DNA from: DATKEJ01 sp963768715
GTDB lineage: Bacteria > Bacteroidota > Rhodothermia > Rhodothermales > DATKEJ01
DNA length: 64,000 nt
Assembly (NCBI GenBank): GCA_963768715.1
Contig: CAVYJC010000003.1
Coordinates: 248,001 to 312,000 of the forward strand
Direction: 5' to 3'
The notes below the pieces were generated by a model. It made no database searches. It saw only the letters and a list, made by a program, of their open reading frames with translations, and had not been told where the DNA came from. Both the position numbers and the translations under genes were made by a program. This document shows positions 42,801 to 51,521 of the stretch, one piece after another (within the stretch, counting starts at the first letter, position 1; every line of letters starts with the position of its first letter).

Positions 42801-44799
42801 GCGGTCGTTCTCAGTGCGCGACGATTTGCCGTTCGACGGCTGGTTTCAGCAGGGTGCACAATTCGTTCAGAACGATCACGGGCCATTCTTGACGTATTCG
42901 GGTTCGGCCTGGCGTCTTCGTGACTTTGCCGTCGACGTCCGCATTCGCTCCGCTCAGTTTCGGGCCTCAGCCCTCAGTACGATCATTGTGGGCGGATTCG
43001 AGCACGAGACGCTCGAGGTCGGCTTTGGGGTCGTCATCGTGTCTGTCGACGGCATCTATAAGGCGAGTGATTCGTTCGTTCCGTATCCGAACGTTTACGG
43101 TCCAGACGAATTGGAAGAGCGCCAGAAAATGAAGGATTTCATCGCCACGGCTAAAGAGCACGAATACGTTTTCGTCAATTCCAGATTCCTCCGGATCGCT
43201 CCGGGCGTCGTCGAGATGCCCGAGGAAACGAAGGCGATCTTTCGGGACTTGGGAAGCACGCAGATCGACTCGGTTGATCTGAACGACCTCTGGAACTTCG
43301 CCGTTCGGATCGGCGATGACACGCCGCTCGTCGATGAGTGGGCCGATCGTGATCCGAATGTTGGCCCTCATATACTCTGGAGCGACCTCAGCGTCCCGGT
43401 TCGGTTTGCCTCAGGAAGTTCGCAGTCACCCCCCATCGGTCCGGCAACGAGCTGGCACGAGATCCAGTTTACAGGACTCGTCAACAACGAGCGGTCGTCC
43501 ATCAAGACGTCGGTGCTGTCCCCGAACGGAGACACGCTCGGATCGCAGACCTTGCTCACGCCCGGCGGTACGGGTCGCATCGATCTGTCCGCTTCCGGGC
43601 TGAACGTAGATGCGAGGCAGTATCCTTTCCTTCGGCTTGCGGTGGATCTCAGCGACTCGACGCGCCTCGATACGCCCCAGCTGCTGAACTGGTATGCCGG
43701 CTACGACCCGGTCTCAGAACTGCTCGTCGATGCACCCGATTTCAAGGAGCCGATTGATACACTGGCGGAGGGCCAACCTCTGAACGTTTCCGTCAACGTT
43801 ATCAACGGTGGACCCGGCATGATCGACAGTGTCTTCGTGGAATACACGATCACAGACCGGAACAATCGTTCGACGCTCGGCGCCGTAGACACGCTGCTCG
43901 GAATTGAGGCGGGCACGTCGGTGGAGGCCAAGGCATCGATCTCGACCACCGGAAAGGTCGGGAATAACCAGATCGCGGTTACGGCCAGGCAGACCCGCGG
44001 ACCTGAGCCCGCCACCTTCAATAATAAGGCGATCGGGAGTTTCAGAGTCCTGGGAGACGACACCCCGCCCGTATTCTCCCTCACGGTCGACGGGGCAACC
44101 TACCCGAACGACCCGAGGGTCATCACGACAACCGACGATGCCTCGCTCCCGTTCTTCGCGTCCCATCCCGTGTTCGAGATTGTCGTTACCGACGACAACC
44201 AATTCGCTTCGCTGGTCGACTCCACCACGATCAATTTGTCGCTCGACAATACGCGAGTCGCCTACTCGAGATCGGACGTCCAGTTCATTCCTGCATCGCC
44301 GTCCAACAACGAGGCGAAACTGATCTTCTCACCGGATTTTTCCGGGCAGGACACGACGCATACGATGAAAGTCTGGGCACAGGATGCTTCAGGCAATAGT
44401 GATCCAACGAAGGAGGAGCCCTACACGCTTTCGTTCCGCGTCCAGGACGCTGCGGAAATCGAAAGCATCTATCCGTATCCGAACCCGATGCACAACTTCA
44501 CCACGTTCATGTTCAGACTGCGTGGTGCGGATGCGGGTCTTGTGGACGACCTTCGTATCCGCGTCTACACGATAAGTGGCCGGCCGGTCCGCGAATTCGA
44601 TCTCCTGAATGAACCGGCTCTTCTCGAAGACGGCGGATTACGCATAGGCTGGAATCGGCTGGTCTGGGATGGCCGAGATGCAGACGGTGATCTTCTCGCC
44701 ACGGGCATCTACCTTTACAAAGTGTTTCTTCGAGCGGAAGGGCGCGACATCTCGGTCAACAATGACATGGGTGTCGAGAAGATTGCGATCATCCGCTAA
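39899..44799 (+). CDS. C25-family (gingipain/PorU-like) cysteine protease with T9SS-type C-terminus (frame disruption at 40590-40670)
   Basis: About 1,630 residues when joined. A signal peptide (ITRSLFWVLVCYTPLLSQ) is followed by an N-terminal region with GIYRVNGSDLAGAGV and YYMTYLPHGQTI, typical of PorU-related proteins. The C25 domain has the catalytic His in LGFFGHSAADTWE (near 41,775) and Cys in VVSLGCFTGAYARGDG (near 41,860), then IAHYGGSTSSF. CARDB-like Ig domains follow, and a final FlgD-like/T9SS domain (SIYPYPNPMHNFTTFMFRL to GVEKIAIIR). Frame 2 is lost after VSVRLQG; either one base is missing, or two extra bases flank a middle frame reading GVPHLGFLDINLEDPITS. PorU is the T9SS sortase; this longer form resembles the PorU2 group. 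The call as sortase versus surface protease is open. Confidence 0.85.
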
Positions 44800-44822
44800 C
44801 GCCCTTTTGTATTCGGGTAGCC

Positions 44823-45344
44823 ATGCAAGATGGTATTATCAAGGCTGTTGTCGGCGCCACCGAGTTTAATCTCGAGTTCCGCGACGGCACCCTGATGGTG
44901 GACGGCGAACCAGTGGAAGCTTCGCTCGTCCAGGTTGGTCCGTCGGCCTATTCGCTGCTCATCAACGGGAAAAGCTACGAGCTTGTCATTCAGACGAATG
45001 GGAAGCGGACGTTCGTGACCGAGTCGGGCGTCCGGGCCGATGTAAAGCTCATGGACCGGGTGAGCATCCTGCTCGCAGCACTCGAAGGATCCGCCAGAGG
45101 GAAGAAACACACGCTCGAAATCAGGGCTCCGATGCCGGGACTCGTTCTGGCCATCGAGATTGAGCCCGGCGCCATGGTGGCATCCGGTCAGGGTGTTATC
45201 GTGCTGGAGGCGATGAAAATGGAGAACGAAATATTCTCCAGCCGTGCAGGCATCGTCGAGAAGATCCACGTGTCGACCGGTGAGGCTGTGACGAAGGATC
45301 AGATTCTTATCACGCTCGGAGACGCGTTGCCCGAAAATCAATGA
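44823..45344 (+). CDS. Biotin carboxyl carrier protein (acyl-CoA carboxylase subunit)
   Basis: 173 residues. The C-terminal ~70 are a biotinyl domain with the biotinylation motif EAMKMENEI (Lys in the centre), preceded by RAPMPGLVLAIEIEPGAMV and followed by GIVEKIHVSTGEAVTKDQIL. The N-terminal ~95 residues (VGATEFNLEFRDGTLMVDGE, YSLLINGKSYELVI) match the linker domain seen in acetyl/propionyl-CoA carboxylase carriers of Bacteroidota. It needs a biotin carboxylase and carboxyltransferase, neither of which is adjacent. Its end overlaps the convergent ZIP gene by 7 bases. Confidence 0.92.
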   Translation: MQDGIIKAVVGATEFNLEFRDGTLMVDGEPVEASLVQVGPSAYSLLINGKSYELVIQTNGKRTFVTESGVRADVKLMDRVSILLAALEGSARGKKHTLEIRAPMPGLVLAIEIEPGAMVASGQGVIVLEAMKMENEIFSSRAGIVEKIHVSTGEAVTKDQILITLGDALPENQ

Positions 45345-46090
45345 CCCCAGATGAGGCGCGGGATGAGCATGAGTCCTACACCGGCGGCCATAAGCAGCAG
45401 CTGCTGAAATGAGGCCTTGTGCCCGGGAGAACGCCGAAGTTCTGGAATCAGGTCGGAAGCAGCGATGTAGATGAAGCTGCCCGCTGTGAGCGCTACGATG
45501 ATCGGGGCAAAATCGCTGGTGACGGATCCGACCAGAATGCCGATGACGGCTCCGACGATCGCTCCGCCTCCCGAACCCAAATTGTAGAGCAATGCCTTGA
45601 ACGGCGTGAGACCGCCGTGGACCAGAATTCCGAAATCACCGATCTCCTGAGGGATCTGATGCAGGAGAATGGCGGCCGTAGTAACGATCCCCGCCTCGAC
45701 CGACACGGCATAGCTCGCGGCCACGATCATTCCGTCGACCGTATTGTGCATCGTTCCTCCGATAATGCTCATGGCGACGATCGGTTTGACCGGCTGTGCT
45801 TCACCCTCGAGATGGTGCTCATGGTGAACGTGGAGAAACCGCTCCAGGACGAAGAACGCCATGATTCCCCCCACGATGTAGAGGGGCGTATCAGACCCGA
45901 CGGCATCGTGCTCGAAAGCCCGTGGGATCAGGTGGAGAAAGGCTCCCCCAAGCAGCGCCCCGACAGCAAAACTGATCATGTGCGAGATAATGCGATCGAG
46001 CTTTTCCGGCTTCACGACCATCACGAATGCCCCCGCGAGCGAGGAGATCGTGACCAGACCGGCACTGATCAACGTCAGGATGAGGACCAT
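45338..46090 (-). CDS. ZIP-family divalent metal transporter
   Basis: 250 residues with about eight transmembrane helices. The metal-binding core is intact: HNTVDGMIVAASYA in TM4 and LLHQIPQEIGDFGILV in TM5, as in ZIP/ZupT proteins. A His-rich loop (LHVHHEHHLEGE) lies between TM3 and TM4. It imports Zn2+, Fe2+ or similar ions across the inner membrane. It is divergent from a lipoprotein-TonB-receptor pair, which may bring a metal complex across the outer membrane; that link is inference. Confidence 0.92.
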   Translation of the reverse strand: MVLILTLISAGLVTISSLAGAFVMVVKPEKLDRIISHMISFAVGALLGGAFLHLIPRAFEHDAVGSDTPLYIVGGIMAFFVLERFLHVHHEHHLEGEAQPVKPIVAMSIIGGTMHNTVDGMIVAASYAVSVEAGIVTTAAILLHQIPQEIGDFGILVHGGLTPFKALLYNLGSGGGAIVGAVIGILVGSVTSDFAPIIVALTAGSFIYIAASDLIPELRRSPGHKASFQQLLLMAAGVGLMLIPRLIWGH

Positions 46091-46143
46091 GGCGGCACGG
46101 GGTACGACTCAAGAATGAAGAAGGATAAGCTGCCTCGCGATCC

Positions 46144-46170
46144 TTTTGAGGGACGCATTGGAAGTATATT
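46144..46170 (+). promoter_or_regulatory. Possible promoter of the lipoprotein-TonB receptor pair
   Basis: TTTTG at 46144-46148 and TATATTGC beginning at 46165, 16 bases apart, resemble a spaced TTTG/TAnnTTTG promoter, with one mismatch in the second box. It lies 56-80 bases ahead of the lipoprotein start in the gap to the divergent ZIP gene. Confidence 0.25.
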
Positions 46171-46225
46171 GCACGATTCGAGCTTTTCAAACCGGCAGAC
46201 TCACTGTTGAACGACGAGCGCGTAC

Positions 46226-46729
46226 TTGAAACGAAAAAGCAGACCTCCAACTTCGAGATATACGATTCCGGCTCTGGCAGTCGCCACAGTCGCCGCATTC
46301 TGCCTGGCCTCCTGCGACCACGGTCTTGTGGTACCCGACGAAGTATTGCCTGGAGCGATAGCGGGCGTGGTCACTTACGTGCATGGATCCGACGATTGGC
46401 CACCTGACTCGACGTTGTATGACATTCGCTTCGTCGCACTTCGATTCGTTCCCACCGATACGGCTGACTTCCTGCAACTGAACCGGATGGAAATCTCTGA
46501 TAGACTGAGCACGCGTGTCGCTCGTGATTCGTTTCTGATCCGTGACGTTGCGCCGGGCGTGTTCCCATATTCAGGGGTAGCCTACCAGTATTCGGCCAAC
46601 TTTTTCAATTGGAAACCTGTCGGCCTGTCCGAAGGCAACGGCGGCGTCTTCACAGTCAAGGACGGTGAAACCACCCACGTTTCCGTCGTCGTCGACTTCG
46701 ACAATCCGCCCATCTTTCCACCGCAGTAG
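46226..46729 (+). CDS. Small lipoprotein upstream of a TonB-dependent receptor
   Basis: 167 residues beginning at TTG 46226, the only start that keeps the signal peptide (KRKSRPPTSRYTIPALAV to lipobox LASC). The mature part is beta-rich: GAIAGVVTYVHGSDDWPPDS, DIRFVALRFVPTDTADFLQ, VAPGVFPYSGVAYQYS, and ends GETTHVSVVVDFDNPP, a carboxypeptidase-regulatory-like or transthyretin-like pattern. It ends 3 bases before the TonB receptor gene, so it probably acts with the receptor as an outer-membrane accessory. No named family was recognised. Confidence 0.72.
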   Translation: MKRKSRPPTSRYTIPALAVATVAAFCLASCDHGLVVPDEVLPGAIAGVVTYVHGSDDWPPDSTLYDIRFVALRFVPTDTADFLQLNRMEISDRLSTRVARDSFLIRDVAPGVFPYSGVAYQYSANFFNWKPVGLSEGNGGVFTVKDGETTHVSVVVDFDNPPIFPPQ

Positions 46730-46732
46730 CCG

Positions 46733-49021
46733 ATGCACCGGCCGTCATTCATACGTAATCTTGTCACGGCTGCGCTCGTACTGGCGCTGGGTCCGATGCT
46801 GAGTGGAGTCCTCCTCGCGCAGGTAACGTCGGTCAAGGGTGTGGTTACGGACAAACTCGGTGCGCCGCTGCCCGGAGTGAACGTGTTTCTCCAGGGCACG
46901 CAGCTCGGAGCCGCAAGCGACCTGTACGGAGAATTCCTCATCGCCGACGTACCGGAGGGAAAGTATGCGCTGACCGCCTCGGCGATCGGATTCGAGTCGT
47001 ATCACGATACAATAGCGGTGTCCGTTGACTCGGACTCGCTGTACCACATTGTCCTCCACGAGATCGCCCTGTTGTCCTCCGAGGTCGTCGTAACCGCCTC
47101 GAGGCAGGCGAGACTCTCCTCGTCCGTTCCGGCAAGTTTCAGCGTAATCACACCGCGTGACCTGGCAGTCCGCAATATCGTCTCGCTCGACCAGGCGCTG
47201 CGGTACGTGTCGGGGGTACAGGTCCTGGACAATCAGGTCAACATCCGCGGGTCGTCCGGATTCTCGTTTAATGCCGGCTCGCGCGTCCTCGTACTTCTGG
47301 ACGGCCTGCCACTGCTTTCGCCCGATTCAGACGGCATCCCATTCGACGCGCTTCCATTTTCGCAGATCGAACGCATTGAGATCATCAAGGGCCCCGGATC
47401 CGCTCTGTTCGGCGGTGGCGCGCTGGGGGGCGTGATAAACGTTATCACGCGTGATTTTCCACGCACGCCGACCCATCATGTGAAGGTCTATTCAGGATTG
47501 CACGAGCCTGCTCGTTACAAGATCTGGCGGGACAAGTGGGTGGACGGTGGCGATGAGTGGCGACCCCTCTGGGGGGTGACGCTCTCGCATGCGCAGCGGC
47601 TGGGTTCGGGCGCAGGTTTCTGGTTGAACGTGGATTACCGCAAGGATCAGGGCTATACGTTTCTCAGCAAGCGACGAGTCCTTCAGGGCTTCGGCAAGAT
47701 CGGGTGGTCCATTGGAGAACACACCAAAATGGACGTCCTCCTCTCTGCTCTCTCCCGACGAAAAGACACCTTCCTGTTTTGGAACGGAATCACCGACGCG
47801 CTGAATCCGGGAACGTTTGCACTGGGCGATCCGCTCGACCCAACGGGCTCGGCAGATGCGCTCACTACCGAGTTCGTCGTTCAGCCCTCGCTGCGGCGTG
47901 TAATCGGCACAGACTGGTTGCTCCAAAGCCGCTTGAGAGTGTATGGCATCGTCATCCGGGCAATCGACACCGAGGGTAAGATCCAACCTGTTTCGGATGG
48001 GACGCTCGGGTTCCGCTATGGCGGAGAAGTACAACTCGATTGGTCGCCCACCCTCCAGCGCAGCCTGATCTTCGGCGTCTCGGGCGACGCGAATACAACC
48101 GAATCGAGTTTCTTCACTACCGGAGACGGAGATCGAACGGGCAGCCAGCCCGAAGCTGCCGTATTTGCGCAGTGGCAGGAGAGACCGATCGAGAAGGTGG
48201 AGTTTATCGGAGGGTTGCGCTTCGACACCTACCAAATAGACGGATCGGAATCAATTCAGAAGCTCAGTCCCAAACTTGCCGTTTCCTACCAGGCCGCTGA
48301 CCCAATCTCGCTCAGAGCATCGTACGGGCTGGGATTTCGCGTACCTGGACTCGCCGAGCGGTTCGTGAACAATCAGGATCGGTTCCCGCTGTTCCCCAAT
48401 CCCGATCTCCATCCGGAACAAAGCAGGAGCTACGAAATCGGATTCCGACTCCTGGGCAGTACCCGCCTGGGTAGTTTTCGCCTGGATGCAGCCGGATTCT
48501 GGAACGACTATGAGGATCTCATCGAACCTAAACTCGCCCGAATCACGGAACCTGGCGTACAGCCGAAACTCGGATTCCAGTTCGTGAACCTGACACGAGC
48601 CAGAATCCGAGGTGTAGAAATCACGCTGGACGCGTCCGCTATCAACGACCGGGCCAATCTGAAAGGCGGCTACACGTTCCTCGATTCCAAGGATCTCGAT
48701 CTGGGGACAGAATTGCCGTTTCGCCCTAAACACCTGTTTACGGCCGGAATGGATGCGCACGTCTGGCGCTTCCTCGAAGCAGGGCTCGACTTTCGCTACG
48801 CCGCGACGCCCGACAGGGTCGACACCGACTTCATTCGCTTCGTGCCCGACGCAGATATCCTCGTGCCGACCAAGGTGACGGATGTCTGGATCGCTGCGTC
48901 GGATGGACCGGCCAGATTTTCGATCCACGCCAACAATGTCTTTGACTACTACTACCTCGAACGGCCGGCCTTCCTTGCGGCGCCGCGCAACTACGTGCTC
49001 CAACTTACCGTCGACCTCTAG
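46733..49021 (+). CDS. TonB-dependent receptor with CarboxypepD_reg-like N-terminal domain
   Basis: 762 residues. A signal peptide ends at VLLAQ. Next is a carboxypeptidase-regulatory-like domain (VKGVVTDKLGAPLPGVNVFL, DVPEGKYALTASAIGFES), then the plug: VVVTASRQARLSSSVPASFS, VQVLDNQVNIRGSSGFSFN, RIEIIKGPGSALFGGGALGG. The rest is a 22-strand-type barrel ending in YVLQLTVDL. It imports a siderophore, cobalamin, metal complex or saccharide; no SusD partner is present, which argues against a glycan-type SusCD pair. Coupling to a small lipoprotein and a divergent ZIP gene makes metal or heme-type substrates plausible. Convergent MOSC gene starts 6 bases beyond its stop. Confidence 0.92.
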   Translation: MHRPSFIRNLVTAALVLALGPMLSGVLLAQVTSVKGVVTDKLGAPLPGVNVFLQGTQLGAASDLYGEFLIADVPEGKYALTASAIGFESYHDTIAVSVDSDSLYHIVLHEIALLSSEVVVTASRQARLSSSVPASFSVITPRDLAVRNIVSLDQALRYVSGVQVLDNQVNIRGSSGFSFNAGSRVLVLLDGLPLLSPDSDGIPFDALPFSQIERIEIIKGPGSALFGGGALGGVINVITRDFPRTPTHHVKVYSGLHEPARYKIWRDKWVDGGDEWRPLWGVTLSHAQRLGSGAGFWLNVDYRKDQGYTFLSKRRVLQGFGKIGWSIGEHTKMDVLLSALSRRKDTFLFWNGITDALNPGTFALGDPLDPTGSADALTTEFVVQPSLRRVIGTDWLLQSRLRVYGIVIRAIDTEGKIQPVSDGTLGFRYGGEVQLDWSPTLQRSLIFGVSGDANTTESSFFTTGDGDRTGSQPEAAVFAQWQERPIEKVEFIGGLRFDTYQIDGSESIQKLSPKLAVSYQAADPISLRASYGLGFRVPGLAERFVNNQDRFPLFPNPDLHPEQSRSYEIGFRLLGSTRLGSFRLDAAGFWNDYEDLIEPKLARITEPGVQPKLGFQFVNLTRARIRGVEITLDASAINDRANLKGGYTFLDSKDLDLGTELPFRPKHLFTAGMDAHVWRFLEAGLDFRYAATPDRVDTDFIRFVPDADILVPTKVTDVWIAASDGPARFSIHANNVFDYYYLERPAFLAAPRNYVLQLTVDL

Positions 49022-49027
49022 GGCCTG

Positions 49028-49867
49028 TTAACCCGCGGGAAAGACGGGCTCCTTTCGCTCGGTTATGGCAATCGGGTCGCCGAGGCTCACCGCCCCCGCT
49101 CTCGAGACGACGAAATTCTGTCCGAAGTAGACGTCGTTCCCCAGCCTGCGATAGCCCGCGAGCGTGCGAAGCGGCTCTTTGCCCGCCGCTCCTGAATCGG
49201 GATCGACGGTCGTAAGCACGCACCGGGCACAAGGTTTCACACAGGTAATCTCCGCGTCACCCAGCTGAATTCGAGACCAGCCGTCCTCTGCGTAGGCCGG
49301 TGACCCTGAAACCACGATGCTCGGCCTGAAGCGACGCATTACGAGATCGACATTCGTGCGAGCATTCAGGTCGGCGAGCGAATCAGTGGTCGTTAGCAAT
49401 CCCGGATAGGCATCGGCAAAGCTCACAGGCGTGCCGTCGGGGGCATGCTTCCCTGCGGTTCGATCTGCTTTCTCAGGCATGCGTACCGCCGAGCAGGGGA
49501 AACCAAGGTACTCGGAAAAAAACGACGTGGCATCAGGCGGACCCACTATGGCCGTCAGCTCATCCTTCCAGACTCGAACGGATTTTGTCGGGCCCGGGGG
49601 ACAAGCCCGTGGCAATCGTGTTTCGGCGCCCGAAGGGGCGGATATGCGAAAGCCGTCATCCTCGGCCGTTACACGAAGAAGGGCGAGGCTATGCTCCTGG
49701 CGCTGGGTGATGAATTTCCCCGAATCGCTGACGAGCATCCACATCCGGTCGTGCCGGATGCCGCGGCCCGCGAGCTCAGCTTGTTCCAGACGAATTCCTG
49801 CCAGCGATTTGACCGGATAGTAGTACAGGCCGGTGACCGTGCCCTCCGTTTCCCGCCCCCCGCTCAT
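49028..49867 (-). CDS. MOSC-domain protein with MOSC_N beta-barrel (YcbX/mARC-like)
   Basis: 279 residues. The N-terminal ~115 are a MOSC_N beta-barrel (VTGLYYYPVKSLAGI, GRGIRHDRMWMLV, TQRQEHSLAL). The MOSC domain has RRFRPSIVVSG, WSRIQLGDAEITCVKPCARC and LGNDVYFGQNFVV. The Cys in KPCARC matches the molybdenum-cofactor-binding Cys of YcbX and mARC proteins, which reduce N-hydroxylated compounds. No FAD/ferredoxin-type domain is fused. The start overlaps the def stop by four bases (ATGA), so it is co-translated with peptide deformylase. Confidence 0.9.
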   Translation of the reverse strand: MSGGRETEGTVTGLYYYPVKSLAGIRLEQAELAGRGIRHDRMWMLVSDSGKFITQRQEHSLALLRVTAEDDGFRISAPSGAETRLPRACPPGPTKSVRVWKDELTAIVGPPDATSFFSEYLGFPCSAVRMPEKADRTAGKHAPDGTPVSFADAYPGLLTTTDSLADLNARTNVDLVMRRFRPSIVVSGSPAYAEDGWSRIQLGDAEITCVKPCARCVLTTVDPDSGAAGKEPLRTLAGYRRLGNDVYFGQNFVVSRAGAVSLGDPIAITERKEPVFPAG

Positions 49868-50448
49868 CGGCGACGTCCGGCTTCCGGCGCGGTAAGAATT
49901 GGATAGTCCGCGGTGACGATCCCGCGCGACATCTCCCGCAATCTCCGCCGGAGCAATCCCCGTCTCAGAGACGAGAGCCTGTCGATGAACAGGATGCCAT
50001 CGAGGTGGTCGAGCTCGTGTTGGATGACCCGCGCAGGGAGTCCGGACGCTCTCATCAACACCGGTTTCATCGTGCGATCCAGGAACTCAATCTCTATGGC
50101 TTCTGGGCGGACCACCGTCTCCCGGATCTCGGGGATGGACAGACAACCTTCCTCGAACTCGACGCTCGGACCGTCAATCGGCCTAACGACTGGATTGATA
50201 AAGACGAGCGGGCCGGGCACATCGGCGGGGTCGGTTTCATCCTCTTCGTCAAGTGCCGCTCTGATGTCGATGACGAACAGGCGCTCCTCTCCGCCGATCT
50301 GAGGCGCCGCCAGACCTACGCCGGAGGCGTTGTGCATGGTCTCGAACATGTCGTCGATGAGCTTCTGAAGGGCTTCGGAGTCGTGCTCGATCTCCGACGT
50401 CTTGCGCCTCAGCGCATCGGCCCCGAATGTGTAGATCGGAAGTATCAT
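49864..50448 (-). CDS. def: Peptide deformylase
   Basis: 194 residues with all three deformylase motifs: GVGLAAPQIG (motif 1), EEGCLSIPE (motif 2, with the metal-binding Cys) and HELDHLDGILF (motif 3, HExxH). It removes the formyl group from the N-terminal Met of new proteins, using Fe2+ or a similar metal. It lies 6 bases after ruvX and overlaps the MOSC gene, within an HU-ruvX-def-MOSC gene string. The C-terminal ~30 residues (RRGLLRRRLREMSRG) are basic and extend beyond the core, as in some Bacteroidota enzymes. Confidence 0.96.
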   Translation of the reverse strand: MILPIYTFGADALRRKTSEIEHDSEALQKLIDDMFETMHNASGVGLAAPQIGGEERLFVIDIRAALDEEDETDPADVPGPLVFINPVVRPIDGPSVEFEEGCLSIPEIRETVVRPEAIEIEFLDRTMKPVLMRASGLPARVIQHELDHLDGILFIDRLSSLRRGLLRRRLREMSRGIVTADYPILTAPEAGRRR

Positions 50449-50454
50449 TGCGTA

Positions 50455-50898
50455 TCAGTTGCCAGCCAGTTCCGGTCGTTCATTGAGGGAATCGAGATAA
50501 CTCTGGAGCAGAATGGCGGCGGCAGCCGCATCAATGCGCCCCTTCCGTGCTCTTGCCGCCCGCGTACCTCCAGACTCTCTGATCGCCCGCTGAGCCATCA
50601 CGGAGGTAAATCGCTCGTCCCATCGAACAATCTTGACGCCGGGCAGCGCGCCCTCGAGTTGGCGCTCGAACTTCCGAACCAGGGCTACAGTTTCGCCTTC
50701 CGCGCCGTCGAGCTGCAGCGGCCATCCGAGAACCACCTTCTCGAGACCGTCACTGTCGCGTATTTCGACGAGTTTGGCGAGTGTTTCCTTCCTGGAGAAC
50801 GTGCCGAGCGGCGTAGCAAAGATCCTGAGAGGATCCGCCACGGCGACGCCGACGCGGACAAGACCGAAATCAATGCCAATGACGCGGGGTTGCATCAC
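50455..50898 (-). CDS. ruvX: Putative pre-16S rRNA nuclease / Holliday-junction resolvase (YqgF/RuvX)
   Basis: 147 residues of the YqgF RNase H-like family. VIGIDFGLVRVGVAVADPL carries the first catalytic Asp, VVLGWPLQLDGAEG the GxP motif, IVRWDERFTSVMAQRAI the second acidic site, and KGRIDAAAAAILLQSYLD the last Asp. YqgF in E. coli matures the 5' end of 16S rRNA. It lies 39 bases after the HU-like gene and directly before def. Confidence 0.94.
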   Translation of the reverse strand: MMQPRVIGIDFGLVRVGVAVADPLRIFATPLGTFSRKETLAKLVEIRDSDGLEKVVLGWPLQLDGAEGETVALVRKFERQLEGALPGVKIVRWDERFTSVMAQRAIRESGGTRAARARKGRIDAAAAAILLQSYLDSLNERPELAGN

Positions 50899-50937
50899 GA
50901 CCCCGAGTGGTTTCGACCGAATGGAAACGGGGCGCGA

Positions 50938-51306
50938 TCAGCCCTTTCCCTTATCGGCACTTCCTTCGGGAATACTGTAGTCGAGCTCGCGAAGAGGACG
51001 CTGCAAGGTTTCCTTGAGACGCTTTCCGGGTTTGAAATGCGTTTTGCGCCGACTCGGAATGAAAACCGTCTCATTCGTCTTCGGATTGCGCGCCTTCGGC
51101 TTGGCCTTCGTCTTCTTTACCTCAAACACCCCAAAGTCCCGCAGTTCAATTCGAACCTCTGGATCGGCCTCGATCATCAGGTCACCGATTGCCATAACGA
51201 CGGCGTGGACCCACGGCTCGCTCTTGTAGATTGGTTCACCGAGGATGTCGGATACGCGACGCGCGACGTCCTTCTTGGTTAGCGTGGTGATTCGTCCCTC
51301 TGACAT
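50938..51306 (-). CDS. HU/IHF-family nucleoid DNA-binding protein
   Basis: 122 residues. The HU/IHF core is clear: TLTKKDVARRVSDILG, a dimerisation helix (VVMAIGDLMIEADPEVRIELRDFG), then FEVKKTKAKPKARNPKTNETV in the DNA-binding arm (RNPKT in place of the common RNPRT) and RKTHFKPGKRLKETL at the end. A ~20-residue C-terminal tail (PEGSADKGKG) goes past the usual 90-100-residue length. It bends DNA as a dimer and heads the run of genes to MOSC. Confidence 0.93.
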   Translation of the reverse strand: MSEGRITTLTKKDVARRVSDILGEPIYKSEPWVHAVVMAIGDLMIEADPEVRIELRDFGVFEVKKTKAKPKARNPKTNETVFIPSRRKTHFKPGKRLKETLQRPLRELDYSIPEGSADKGKG

Positions 51307-51521
51307 ACTAGATAAATCTGAATTGCAGACATGAGCTTGCCCAGGTTCGGGGCCATAAAATGGTGCTAAACCGGTCAGGAATGATTGGGCAAGGCGTTCG
51401 TTTTATTGGTCGAGCAATTTAAGAGAAAATCTTTGTTATCCAAATGATTATCAACGCTTTGCGCTTCGATTATATGTGATGGCCTTGGGCATGTTCTTTC
51501 GTTCATGACGTTTTCAACAAC

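Noticed and set aside
50005..51282. Long plus-strand open frame (425 codons) opposite def, ruvX and HU
   Set aside because: It is the antisense shadow of three strong genes, with no domain character of its own.
51307..51521. tRNA or small RNA in the AT-rich gap between HU and rel
   Set aside because: No cloverleaf, T-loop consensus or terminator was found; it is most simply the HU promoter and the rel 3' region.
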